Shown here: positions 22,412 to 31,961 of the stretch, piece by piece
Layout: each line of letters opens with the position of its first letter
Numbering within the stretch: position 1 is the stretch's first letter
NCBI GenBank assembly: GCA_018902385.1
Contig: JABSSW010000027.1
Location: 434,001 to 498,000 of the forward strand
DNA length: 64,000 nucleotides
From: Physcia stellaris
Taxonomy: Eukaryota; Ascomycota; Lecanoromycetes; Caliciales; Physciaceae
Direction of reading: 5' to 3'
Translations under genes and position numbers: made by a program
Notes under the pieces: generated by a model
The model's input: the letters and a program-made list of their open reading frames with translations, nothing else
Told to the model about the DNA's origin: nothing
The model's database searches: none

Positions 22412-23260
22412 TTAAACAGAGCTTTTTGCTTCCACTGAAAAGGCTTTTGTGTCGTAGCAAGCGGTTCCACCATCTTCGCGCTCTGCTTGACTATCTGCTT
22501 GGCTTTCAAGGAGATCTCTAGATGCCCGAACGGCCGCCTTGTATTTAGCATAACCCTTGCTCCATCGATCCGTTCCGTCCTCTGGTATCTCGCCTGGGTT
22601 TCGATTCTTCTTTGCTAGATCCTCTGGTCGCCGGGAAAAGGCCCAGATGATCTCTTGAAGCCTCTTTCCCGAAGATTCGGACGATTTGAGGCGCAAGACA
22701 TTCTCAACGGGTGGCACAATGAGCTGGGTCTCTTCTGGCATGCACCTCAAGATAACCTCCGGCCTCAAGTAGGGTAGGTTTCCGAGTGCCCAGTCTACAG
22801 TGAGATTTAACTTATTGACCTTTGGACGCAGATGGAACTCTACCCTAAAGCCTGCTAGAAGAAGAGCATAGGCTAGACGAAGAAAATGCTTTACACTTTT
22901 GGGATGGAGATCCGTGGTGAGCATGATTTCTTTACTTCGGCCAGCTCTTTTACACTCTCTTACACTGGGAATTTTGTCTGAAGCGCCAAGAGGCTTTATC
23001 CGGTAACGGTAGAGCGGTACACCGCTTATGTCGATACGCCCACCCGTAGCCTTTGGAGGTTTGAGTTCGGGCCAATGATTCGGTTTGATGAGTGGAAGTA
23101 GCTCCTTGAGACCGACGGTTGACTCCTTGGTACCGCCTGATATATCTGTAAGTGTGCATGATAGCTCGACACCAGATAGCTTTTTCACGGGCAGGTTGGC
23201 CAATAAAGGAGTTGGTGACTTCGCATACACATGGTGCAGCAGATGGAGATGGCGGCCCAT
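22412..23260 (-). CDS. Uncharacterised 282-residue protein
   Basis: Single-exon frame, start at 23260 (MGRHLHLLHHVYAKSP). The N-terminal 30 residues are basic and hydrophobic without acidic residues, as in mitochondrial presequences. The middle reads GRIDISGVPLYRYRIKPLG and KEIMLTTDLHPKSVKHFLR, then LAYALLLAGFRVEFHLRPK. The pattern KEI-x-L..H....KH.LR.A...L..G..V.F.L is reminiscent of the C-terminal domain of translation initiation factor IF3 (KEI..L...H....K...A..FL..G..V.V.L). The match is weak and by eye only. The tail (from about residue 230) is charged. Coding is supported by length and amino-acid composition; function is unknown. Confidence 0.55.
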   Translation of the reverse strand: MGRHLHLLHHVYAKSPTPLLANLPVKKLSGVELSCTLTDISGGTKESTVGLKELLPLIKPNHWPELKPPKATGGRIDISGVPLYRYRIKPLGASDKIPSVRECKRAGRSKEIMLTTDLHPKSVKHFLRLAYALLLAGFRVEFHLRPKVNKLNLTVDWALGNLPYLRPEVILRCMPEETQLIVPPVENVLRLKSSESSGKRLQEIIWAFSRRPEDLAKKNRNPGEIPEDGTDRWSKGYAKYKAAVRASRDLLESQADSQAEREDGGTACYDTKAFSVEAKSSV

Positions 23261-24484
23261 ATATTGACCCCAGCTATCACAGCCTTCGATACGCTTGTAC
23301 TTTATGGAACAGTATCAAAGATATCCGGAGAGTGATGACTGTCGATTCACTTCACAGAAGTGCGCCAGCCAGCCAGTCATTGTATCTCGTATCCTTACTG
23401 TGTGTTCGATGTGGAGCGATCGCGTCGAACCGGACTTTTGATAGCGCGGGTATTTGACCTCACAGCTCTCATGAGGTTCAACCACACAATATGTCATGAG
23501 TTCTAAGCAGAGATTTACACGGACGGGACGGGGGTACATTACACGTCACGTGATCAATTTAGCTGCTTGGCATGCTCACAAGTACTTACGTAATATCAAT
23601 CCAGCATGTCTCCCTATCGCAGAGTTCAGTGAAGCCGTCAAAGCTGTGACGCGGATGATTACATGTAACATCTATACGGCAGCGCTTCTTCTACGTCATA
23701 ATTCGACGCACAGCAATAGCGCAAGCGTTCTCTAAGCGCCCTCGAAGATTCCTAGTCAACATCGCAGGGGCGGTGGGGATAATGGAGTTGCCACACTATT
23801 CACGTATCGCAATCCGGCGAGGCTGGCGGTGATGCTGTGCATCCGATGAACGAAGGCTTACCGTTAAATGCGAGGACCAGCAGCCGTACCTCTCTACCTT
23901 GTTCTCTTCAATATCACCACCACAGATGAAGTTATGAGAAGAAAGAGTACTTTTGACCAGGATTTGTCAATTGCACGATGGAAGGAGATGCAGGATCATT
24001 GACCCGACGCTTCCTATAAAGAAGAAGGGATACCGTGGTGAGGCTTACCACGATCCATGATGGAGGAAGGTTCTAGGATTTTCTTTGGTCGTCGTGATTG
24101 TGTACTCCGTATGCTGGGGGAAAACCCCCTCCGAGTGAACAGCTCAGGTCAGTATTTGCAATGAATCGATTGCAAAAATAGTCAGAAAATCGAGTCAAGA
24201 AGTCGTTCAGGGTCCCTTGTGAAAAGTCGGCAGACTATGTAATAAAATCCCAACTTCTGACCGGGGCAAGGGGTTTTTCATGGATATTTTATCGTGAAGA
24301 TCTGAATAAGAGCTGAAGACCTGTACATCGGGAACCACATTCGGGCGAAAGTATGCATGATTGAAATGGGGCGTATCTCTTGCTCGCAAATCGACACATT
24401 GAACTATGACTCATGCTTCAATGTGGCATCATGCACCAGTCTTATGCTAATGTCCATCCCTTGTTCTCCTTCCTTTCGAGGCTC
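23261..24484. other. intergenic
   Basis: 1.2 kb without a convincing gene; only short frames with no domain. It presumably holds the promoter of the 22412-23260 gene and the 3' flank of the F-box-like gene. Confidence 0.4.
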
Positions 24485-25405
24485 TCAAGGCCCGTTCAGA
24501 CGATTCTCAAGTACTGAGGTGTCTGCAGAGAACTCAAATACCCCTACCACATTTCTTTCTAAGTCTTCGCGCTCTATTTCCTGGAGTCGTCCTGGGCTTA
24601 GCGAGGCTTTGAAAACTTCCCAGCCAAGGTCGCGGATTACTTCCCTCGCAATCTTTGCGACGCGTATTGCTACCGGGTACAGCGGTGAACGAATTGGATG
24701 CCGCTCGAGAAGAGGTTGCCATCCATTACTTGACAGCCCACGGATTCCGAGTCCCTCGAAGAAGACAACCTCGTACTTCACCGCTCGCAGTCCAGGTAAC
24801 CTAGTTGTCAGGAAAAAGGCTTTTGCCCATACCAGTGAACAGAATGCCATTGAAGCTATGTTTCTATAGTCGCTTTCTTGCGAAGCTTTGTTTTCCACCT
24901 CTTCAATTAAAGAGGCTAGATCGAGGAGACTCACGGTAAGATTGACACGGCGGATGAGAGACAGTGATTCAGGCTGCATTTTGTTGAGCATGGCTTCAGT
25001 TGCTGATACCGGTCCTGGGGGAAGGTGAAATACGTTTCCGGAGTAATACAGCACGCGGCCCTCGTTGTAGGCTTGACGGCAGGTAGCGAGGAGCTGGATA
25101 CCTGGCGGAGATCGTGTGGCACCGGCTGGATCATTGCTGTATGAGATGTGATGGTTGCTTGCAGTTGGCTTGGATCGTAGATAGATGTGCCCAGGACACA
25201 GGACCAGCTTCATGATCTTATTACGGATCTCTCCGGGGAGTGCGAAATAGCCCATTGCAGGGACCGGGGATTTGGGGACTGCCACCGTGTTGAGAGCGTA
25301 GTCGAAGCAAATGGGCATTTCTGGCTTACTTGGTTCAGATGCAGACCTCTCCATGACGGTGGTGACTGCTCGTTGAGTTCGAGCTGTTGCCAAAGTCTTC
25401 AACAC
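24485..25405 (-). CDS. F-box-like family protein (LPGEIRNKI type), member 2
   Basis: A 306-residue protein of unknown function. Residues about 53-75 give YFALPGEIRNKIMKLVLCPG and then HIYLRSKP; further on are QLLATCRQAYNEGRVLYYSG, NVFHLPPGPVS, and a helix LNKMQPESLSLIRRVNLTVS. The same four blocks in the same order occur in the divergent neighbour at 25786 and the gene at 30470. An N-terminal 50-residue extension is unconserved. The C-terminal part is helical with no known catalytic motif. Single exon. The pair with 25786 looks like an inverted tandem duplication that has diverged strongly. Confidence 0.75.
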   Translation of the reverse strand: MLKTLATARTQRAVTTVMERSASEPSKPEMPICFDYALNTVAVPKSPVPAMGYFALPGEIRNKIMKLVLCPGHIYLRSKPTASNHHISYSNDPAGATRSPPGIQLLATCRQAYNEGRVLYYSGNVFHLPPGPVSATEAMLNKMQPESLSLIRRVNLTVSLLDLASLIEEVENKASQESDYRNIASMAFCSLVWAKAFFLTTRLPGLRAVKYEVVFFEGLGIRGLSSNGWQPLLERHPIRSPLYPVAIRVAKIAREVIRDLGWEVFKASLSPGRLQEIEREDLERNVVGVFEFSADTSVLENRLNGP

Positions 25406-25785
25406 GATCGAGAGTCCTATTTTTGGAGTTTATGTAGTAATTGAGGTAATGAAGGAGCTAGGACTGGCTAATAGCAAATCAGAACATGTAGGTATCCGGC
25501 AAAAGCCGCCGTGGTGACGCGCGGTTGCGCTAAGGGTACTTTCTCAGAGGTCAATTGACACTTACCGGGGCATCACTTCCATTTCACAAAGACCCCATTC
25601 TTGCCATCACTAACAAGATCATCACTCCCACACATGGTTTCATTGACCAAAAGATAACCTGTTCTTCACTAGTCATTATACCGGGACCTATCTCTGTTAA
25701 CAATCCCTTCTAAGTCCCTTGCTTTCAAACAAATTTCCTACTTTGCCGCTAAAGTCTCAGTATCAATAGCCACACCCCTTCGAAT
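25406..25785. promoter_or_regulatory. Shared divergent promoter of two F-box-like paralogues
   Basis: 380 bp between the starts of two head-to-head paralogues; both promoters must lie here. The right half is AT- and C-rich with short CT runs before the 25786 ATG. No specific site was assigned. Confidence 0.5.
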
Positions 25786-26739
25786 ATGAGTTCAATTCTT
25801 TCACCGCCTTCATCGGCTATGTCGCGTAAGGTGGAAGACGCTTCGCAACAAGCCATCAAGCCTTCAGAGAACCTCATGTCTACCTCGATTGACGTGGACG
25901 ATGCAAAAGATCAAATCGGGTTCTTTAGTTTGCCTCCAGAGCTGCGAAACAAGATCATGGATCTCGTTCTCGTGCCAGGTGACGTGTATCTCAGGCTGCC
26001 GCCATTCACATCTCGCAAGCTATCCATGGAAAATCCATCCACACGGAGTCAGTTCCGTATAGGTGCGCAGCTTTTGGCAACGAATCGTCAGGCGTACAAC
26101 GAAGGTCGAGTAAAATACTACTCAATGAACAGGTTCCATTTGCCTAGTCTGTCTTTATCAGATTGCCAGTACATCCTCAACCGGTACCAAACCAAGAATC
26201 TCGAAATGGTTCGCCACGTTACCCTCGACTGTTATCTCACGCAATTCTTAAACGAGGACATGGTTAAGGATATCGAAGAGAGCCTTATTCCGAAGAAATT
26301 GATGGAGGAGAATGGCAGGTTGGACTACGATCAGCATTATTGGTACCCTGCCATTTTGAGACGACTCTTCCGTGTGTGGGGAGCGAAATTGCATCTAATC
26401 CGCCGTTATTTCCCACATCTCGAATCACTGATCATCAGCCAAGAAGTACACGAGTTAGAGGCCGACGAGCAGAGTGGTGGAAGTACTCGACACAAAAATC
26501 CTAGAATTGAACAGTGCATTTTTGAAGGCAGCGCTCTTCAAGAGGACTTCGAGCCCTTAGACAATTTGACAGGGGAGGTCCAGAGGAATCATCCGCATAG
26601 TGTGGCAGTTCATAGGATATTCTCTGCCGCTCGCGAAAGTGCTCTGGAGCTAGAGCGCAGCATTGACGCGATCGGTTGGGAGAAGACAAAGACCTCGCTG
26701 ATGACAAGAGCTGAAGCTGATGGTCTCGTTTCAGGGTAG
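25786..26739 (+). CDS. F-box-like family protein (LPPELRNKI type), member 3
   Basis: A 317-residue single-exon protein, head to head with the paralogue ending at 25405. Residues about 45-68 read FFSLPPELRNKIMDLVLVPG, followed by DVYLRLPP, QLLATNRQAYNEGRVKYYSM, NRFHLPSLSLS and LNRYQTKNLEMVRHVTLDCY. This is the same block order as members 2 and 4. The C-terminal region has LFRVWGAKLHLIRRYFPHLE, also echoed in member 4 (VWLTKLDWIRN), so homology runs beyond the F-box-like start. Unknown function; cytosolic or nuclear by absence of any signal or membrane segment. Confidence 0.75.
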   Translation: MSSILSPPSSAMSRKVEDASQQAIKPSENLMSTSIDVDDAKDQIGFFSLPPELRNKIMDLVLVPGDVYLRLPPFTSRKLSMENPSTRSQFRIGAQLLATNRQAYNEGRVKYYSMNRFHLPSLSLSDCQYILNRYQTKNLEMVRHVTLDCYLTQFLNEDMVKDIEESLIPKKLMEENGRLDYDQHYWYPAILRRLFRVWGAKLHLIRRYFPHLESLIISQEVHELEADEQSGGSTRHKNPRIEQCIFEGSALQEDFEPLDNLTGEVQRNHPHSVAVHRIFSAARESALELERSIDAIGWEKTKTSLMTRAEADGLVSG

Positions 26740-27088
26740 CTATCGGTTGAGTGGACACGGATACTTGATTTATTGGGATATCTCCAAGGTTAAGATGGTC
26801 AACATTGTCAAGTCATTCGACTGCTTCGAAACGTACGGTGTCCGAGGCAGCCAGTGGTATGAAGACCGCTTTCTTGTCATCATCACGGTCTGCGTGCATG
26901 TATTTGTAGCCTTATGACAGCTTCAATTAGAGTCAGACTCAGTGGCATTGGCAATCCTCACTTACCTCGAGCTTTCCGTAGCGCCAACCATTAGAAAGTT
27001 CGTGCCATAGCCATTATGGTACAGGTATCATACCCTAGCCAATACGTCTCACCTACCGGAAGGAGCTGTCTCCACTAACTAGACTCTC
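26740..27088. other. intergenic
   Basis: 349 bp after the stop of family member 3; no feature recognised. Confidence 0.4.
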
Positions 27089-27772
27089 TCAAATGAATGG
27101 ATGCTTCATTTGCCAAACTTTCCCCAGGAGCTCGCTCCACAAATCCATCATCGCAGCTAACATTGCATTGCTGGTGCGTGATGAAATAACAGTCGAATCT
27201 CTGGCGGGTCTGATATTTACATTCGATAGCTTTTGATCCATACCACCCTCAGCTTTGCATCCTGCAGATTTGTACACTGAGTAGTAGCCCCAATTTCTGG
27301 CAGTCTTCCTGAGAGGACCGTGACCCCTAAGCAACGGGATATGCCGCGCTATGTCGGTGGGCTCTGATAGGTAATGTAGATCCGCAACCAATATGAATGA
27401 TTGATCTGAGAAAGATAGAACAGAAAAGCCACCGAGACTTGTAATTAGCGAAAGGACACTTGAGGTCCTTAGCCGAGAGCATTTCGCGTGTTGAGATCTT
27501 CTTGTCTCTATGGATGGCGGGAAAGCGCCAGCTGTTGTTGCGGATCTCCTCAGGGTGATCGGCTCGCTGTTAAAGGTGCTATGGTTCTTGTCCTTGACAT
27601 TCTGATTAGCTATAGCTTGTGGCGAGCTCATCTTAGCTGGTTTTATGATGAGTGTAGTTTTGGAGGACGAAGGATACTCTGCGATGAGTTCTGGGAAAAA
27701 CAGAAATATGCATATTCTGGCTTGAGTTGTACGTAACGTCACCTGACGGTGGCAATGTCTTTTCTCTGTCAA
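27089..27772 (-). CDS. Doubtful 227-codon open frame
   Basis: An open frame without recognisable domain, Ser/Thr/Arg-rich, with a possible inner start at MSSPQAIANQNVK. It has no signal peptide, no family resemblance to the F-box-like neighbours, and no splice support. It may be a lineage-specific gene or chance; I list it because it is the only frame of this size in a 1.8-kb gap. Confidence 0.2.
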   Translation of the reverse strand: MTEKRHCHRQVTLRTTQARICIFLFFPELIAEYPSSSKTTLIIKPAKMSSPQAIANQNVKDKNHSTFNSEPITLRRSATTAGAFPPSIETRRSQHAKCSRLRTSSVLSLITSLGGFSVLSFSDQSFILVADLHYLSEPTDIARHIPLLRGHGPLRKTARNWGYYSVYKSAGCKAEGGMDQKLSNVNIRPARDSTVISSRTSNAMLAAMMDLWSELLGKVWQMKHPFI

Positions 27773-28525
27773 GTCACAGATGTTTACGTCAAAACATTTC
27801 TTTCATGAGACGGAAGACTTAAATGACTTTCTATCCCATCACTTCGAGCCGATACCGTGCTAAGGTCCAAATATCTGTTGGGACCACGATGGTAGGTTTT
27901 GGATTTATTACGAGCTGACTTGCCCGCCCTAGTATCCAATGTTTCTTCACTTGGAAGAATTTTTCACAGAACGGGTATCCTCTCATGAGACCCAGGCCTA
28001 GGCTCACTCGCCAGATTTTGAACCGCCCATCACTTTTTAAAGTCGTTAGCGACAGAGCGGGCTTGAATTTTCAGGAAGCTTTTAGGGTAAGCCTTGAGAA
28101 GCGTAAAGTCTTGGTTTTGATGGATCGAAGTCCACCGTCTTCCGCTAGATCGAATGACAACTCGATGCGACCTGAGGCTATCCCACGATTTGGTGTGGTG
28201 TCAATTTGCCTCCAATGCATCGCCACTGATATCATCATGACAAGACATGAGCCTGTCTGCGACACAAAACGTAGTACTTATGAATATGACAGGGAAAAGA
28301 CGTCATCTTCCAATTTCGTTCCAAATCGGGAAATCGCAGGGTCTGTCAGAGTATACGCTGAAAAATCGCACCACTCAATATCATGCCATCCGATTGGACA
28401 GGATTCTTTTTACCAAAATGAAGGATGACCCGTCAAAAATGTATTATATGATACCAAGCAACCTCCACTTTGGGAGTGACAGCCAGACAAAGCAAAACTC
28501 CGTGGCGCCTCGCTAAGTCTCGTCT
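27773..28525. other. intergenic with MITE copy 3
   Basis: 753 bp downstream of the sugar porter gene; it contains MITE copy 3 (28181-28393). Nothing else was recognised. Confidence 0.4.
28181..28393. mobile_element. TA-flanked MITE, copy 3 (diverged)
   Basis: A 213-bp relative of copies 1 and 2: left end TCCCACGATTTGGTGTGGTG after a TA (28179-28180), core GCCTCCAATGCATCGCCACTG and CCAAATCGGGAAATCGCAG, right end GCACCACTCAATATCATGCC. The right terminus is more decayed than the left. It lies about 130 bp past the stop of the sugar porter. Confidence 0.7.
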
Positions 28526-30111
28526 TTACTCCACTCTCTCTCGTGCTTCTTTTCGCCCCCAAACTTCTTCAGCTCCGTGCTTGCCCTTCGTTTCCGGAAC
28601 CCACCAGGCAATGAAGGCAGCGAAAACGACCGCAAAAGCTGCAAAGACGTAGTATACCCGTCCCTTCCCAAGAGTCTTGTTAAGGATAGGGAAGAATTGA
28701 GAAACCAAAAACGTGGCAATCCAATTAGCTGCTAGTGCCCAGCTCTGTGTGGCACCCACAGCTTCAGGGCCGACCAGTTCATTGGCAAGGATGAACGGTA
28801 CTGGACCAAGTCCGACGGCGTAAGAGGCGACAAACGTCAAAGTTGCGATAGCAGAGAGGATTTTGATACTATAGTATATACCAAGGGCAAGCATCAAAGA
28901 GCTTATACCCATTCCAGCGATACTGAGGAGGATACATGTCTTACGCCCAAGCTTATCCGATAATGGGGCGCAGGCGGTTGTCATGATCACATTAAGCGCA
29001 GATACGGCGACTGTAAGAAGAGCCGCTGTCGTCGGTAGGATTTCTGAAAGCAGACTTACCGAGTACATGATAATGCTGTTGATACCGGTCAACTGTTGGG
29101 CAAGCATGACTGCGATCACGGCAATCACAGCTGGACGGTACTGTGGCTCTAACAAGGCTCCTAATATCCCAACGGAGGTCTGGGCTGCCTTCGGATTGGG
29201 ACCAGGGTGTGTGCCACGAGAAGCTTCCAAAAGCGTCTCTTCCTCTTCTACAAGGGGTCAGCCCAATTCTCGTATATATGTCATCACCATACCAATGTCT
29301 TGTTCGCTTGAATCAATGTTCCAAGCCTTGACCTCCTCCTCCAGGTCCACTCGATGACCCCGGATCTTGCGTAAGATCTTCCGTGCTGCTTGGGGCTTCT
29401 TGTGTTCTGCAAGCCACTTGGGACTCTCAGGTACGACAAACAGTGCCAACAGCTGGACGAGGCTAATCAGGCCAGCTGAACCGAGTATAATCCTCCAGAG
29501 GTTCCCTCGACTCAAGAAGTAACCAAGCAGCTGGGTGATCAAGATACCCATATTGATCATTATTTGTGTCAAAGCCCCAAATAGACCTTTCTCTTTCGGT
29601 GGGGCGATCTCCGAGATGTAGATTGGCACCACAACTATCGCTGCTCCGGCACCTACGCCGGATATTACCCGTCCAAAACAGAGAAGGCCGATGTTGCTAG
29701 CTGAACTCTCAAAGACAGGTCCAATGACAAGAAAGAGCGAGATCAACCGCATTGTAATCAGCCTGCCATATTTGTTACAGCATGGACCTGAAACCAAAGC
29801 TCCAAGCAGTCCTCCCAGGGTGTATATGGAGGATACGACTGCAAATTGATCCGTGTTCATTTTGATGCATTGTGGAAGCTTGACGTTTGACCCAGATGCT
29901 CGGATTGTCTCTTTCTCGCAGGTGATGACATCTTGTGGAGCGTTCAATTCTGCCTGCAACTTGTCAGCCAAGACAGGATTGATCGAGTACGCGAATCTAC
30001 CATATGGAAGCCAAATTGGAGAGGGCCGATGGTAGTTATGAGGAGTATGAAAGCTAAGTAGGCGGTCGTGTCCCGGATAAGTGAACGATAGAGTGGCTCT
30101 TCGGACGCCAT
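28526..30111 (-). CDS. MFS sugar porter, Vps73/glucose-transporter-like
   Basis: Twelve-helix major facilitator of the sugar porter family, probably moving hexoses across the plasma or vacuolar membrane. Exon 1 (30111) gives MASEEPLYRSLIRD and the first helix ending LQFGFHM; a 50-nt-class intron leads to AELNAPQDVITCEK, typical of the Vps73-like subgroup. Signatures visible: NKYGRL (loop 2-3), GRVISGVGAGAAIVVVPIYI, SEIAPPKEKGLFGALTQ, PESPKWL, QQLTGINSIIMYS, DKLGRK and PETKGK, in the expected order. A second intron lies near 29230-29290. Length (about 490 residues) is normal and the frame intact. Substrate is inferred from family only. Confidence 0.85.
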
Positions 30112-30469
30112 GTTCACAGAGTCAACTCGAGACTTGGAAAGGTTCTATATCTTTGAAGGAGTGTCGATGAAGGCCATAGGAGCAATGCAGAGCATTGAAG
30201 CCTGCACGAGCTGCAACATGACACGGCTGACAGAGTGCAGTAACTATTTAGGGATGAAGTCAATAGGTATGACGTCCATTGCGCCTTCTCGGGCCGTCTT
30301 ACCGACAAAGCCTAGTTCACGGATCTGAGAAGCTGAGATACTAATTTCGAATTCAATTATATCTGGAACTTGTTGCATACAGTGTTAAATTCTAGATAGC
30401 ACTTTGCTGGCATCTACATCTACCCAAGCTAGCTTGGTATATTCTACTTCATGATCTAAATCTAGATCG
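30112..30469. other. intergenic
   Basis: 358 bp upstream of the sugar porter and downstream of the next F-box-like gene; an AT-rich patch with repeated tctaga(tc/ta) lies near 30390-30470. No gene. Confidence 0.4.
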
Positions 30470-31389
30470 TCACGAGATACGGTATCCGTAATCGTGTGAA
30501 GCTTTTCTCGCGACGATCCAAGTTCTAGCAGAGTCTATGTTACCATGCCGAAGGCGGTTTCGAAGCGAGTCGATTAAAGTTGTCTTTGCATCTCTCAGTA
30601 ATTTTGTCAGCTCCTTGTTGCAATTTTCAAGCATAGGCCGGCCGGTCCAATTGCTGATATCACGAAGCTCATCCTGCAAGTTCGAACCATTGAGCGTAAT
30701 TGTATGGCGGCGATATTGGATCTTGATCTGATCGTATCCGTCACAGTTGCGAATCCAGTCAAGCTTGGTCAGCCACACCTGCTGGACCTTGTTGGCAATA
30801 GTTGTGGCAAGCGAATCGGCTTGCATTAATGCCACCGAATATCCACTATGGGCCTGCCAATAATAGTTGGCTTCTTTTACGGCAGTATCGAATATCCCCA
30901 GCAACTCGTCCGTGATTCGAATCTGGACTCCAAGCGATTTGATCATTGCGGCGCAATGTGGCTCTAGCACATCGAAGAACAGGAGTGTGGCTTTGATATC
31001 TCCGGGCGGTAAGTAGAAAGTGTTCTGGGCATAATAGTATTGGAGACCTTCTTGACGAGCAGTTCGGCAAGACCTCATGAAAGCCATGCCGGGATTTCCA
31101 TGCCACCGGCGCCAGGCATCTGTTGGACGAATACGTTTTCGAGCATTTGCGGGCGGGACTCTCAAATGAAGCTCTCCAGGGACGAACAGATATTCCATGA
31201 TTTTGTTGCGTATCTCACCAGGAAGTGTATAGTACGGAAACACCTTGCTATCTTTGATCGCCTCTTGCGCACTAGAGTCTTGAGTACTTGTCAGCACGTT
31301 GTCCATTATCTAACGATCTACTTACCTTTAGAAAGGTTTGAGACTTCGCGTGGTGTACGGCCACAGTCTTTGGTAGACATGCTATTCAT
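30470..31389 (-). CDS. F-box-like family protein (LPGEIRNKI type), member 4
   Basis: Unknown function; blocks YYTLPGEIRNKIMEYLFVPG, ELHLRVPP, RSCRTARQEGLQYYYAQNTF, YLPPGD and MIKSLGVQIRI match members 1-3. The longest unspliced frame begins at 31306, but a better model starts at 31389 (MNSMSTKDCGRTPREVSNL) and removes a 47-nt intron, 31279-31325 (GTAAGT, GCTGAC branch, AAG acceptor), which joins LSK to DSSAQEA in frame. Both starts keep the conserved part. C-terminal helices include VWLTKLDWIRN, shared with member 3. Confidence 0.75.
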
Positions 31390-31961
31390 ACTTACTATGA
31401 CCTCGATCCTTGATTGCACTCAAGTCGCTTATGCTTGCGTTTATCGATTATCAAGCAAACGGTTCCTTTCAGTATATGTTGAGGGATAAGAATAACGGAT
31501 TCTTGTTTTCCTGATTTTGCACGACGAGTGTTTAAAAAGTCAAGCCTCGCGGGACTGGGGATACCTTCCAAGTTCAGCTATCTGTGTTGATGAGTCATTC
31601 TCAGGTCAGAGACTGCAAAACCCTTGTTCTTCGAGAGATATTCATGGTGGCCATTAGCTCACCCAAGAGTCATTTATCGCAAACGCTACTTCAGTCTTCT
31701 GCCCCTACCGCGGTGAATCAACGCGTAACTTAACAGTAGGTCAAAAGAATGAGCGCTGGATTCGCCTAAAAGTAATAGACTCTGGGCTTCTGTTACGAGA
31801 ATTACATACACAAGAGATGCAATTTTAAGCAAGCACCTTGAACCGGGGTCTTGATCATTCAGTTCGTTTATCGGAACCCTACAGTGGTGGCTTGCTACTC
31901 ACGTCAAGTGCTGGATGTTTCTGCAGCACGTTGATAGATTGACTCCGAGACACCAAGCCAT
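31390..31961. other. intergenic
   Basis: 572 bp upstream of family member 4 and downstream of the dioxygenase gene; nothing recognised. Confidence 0.4.
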
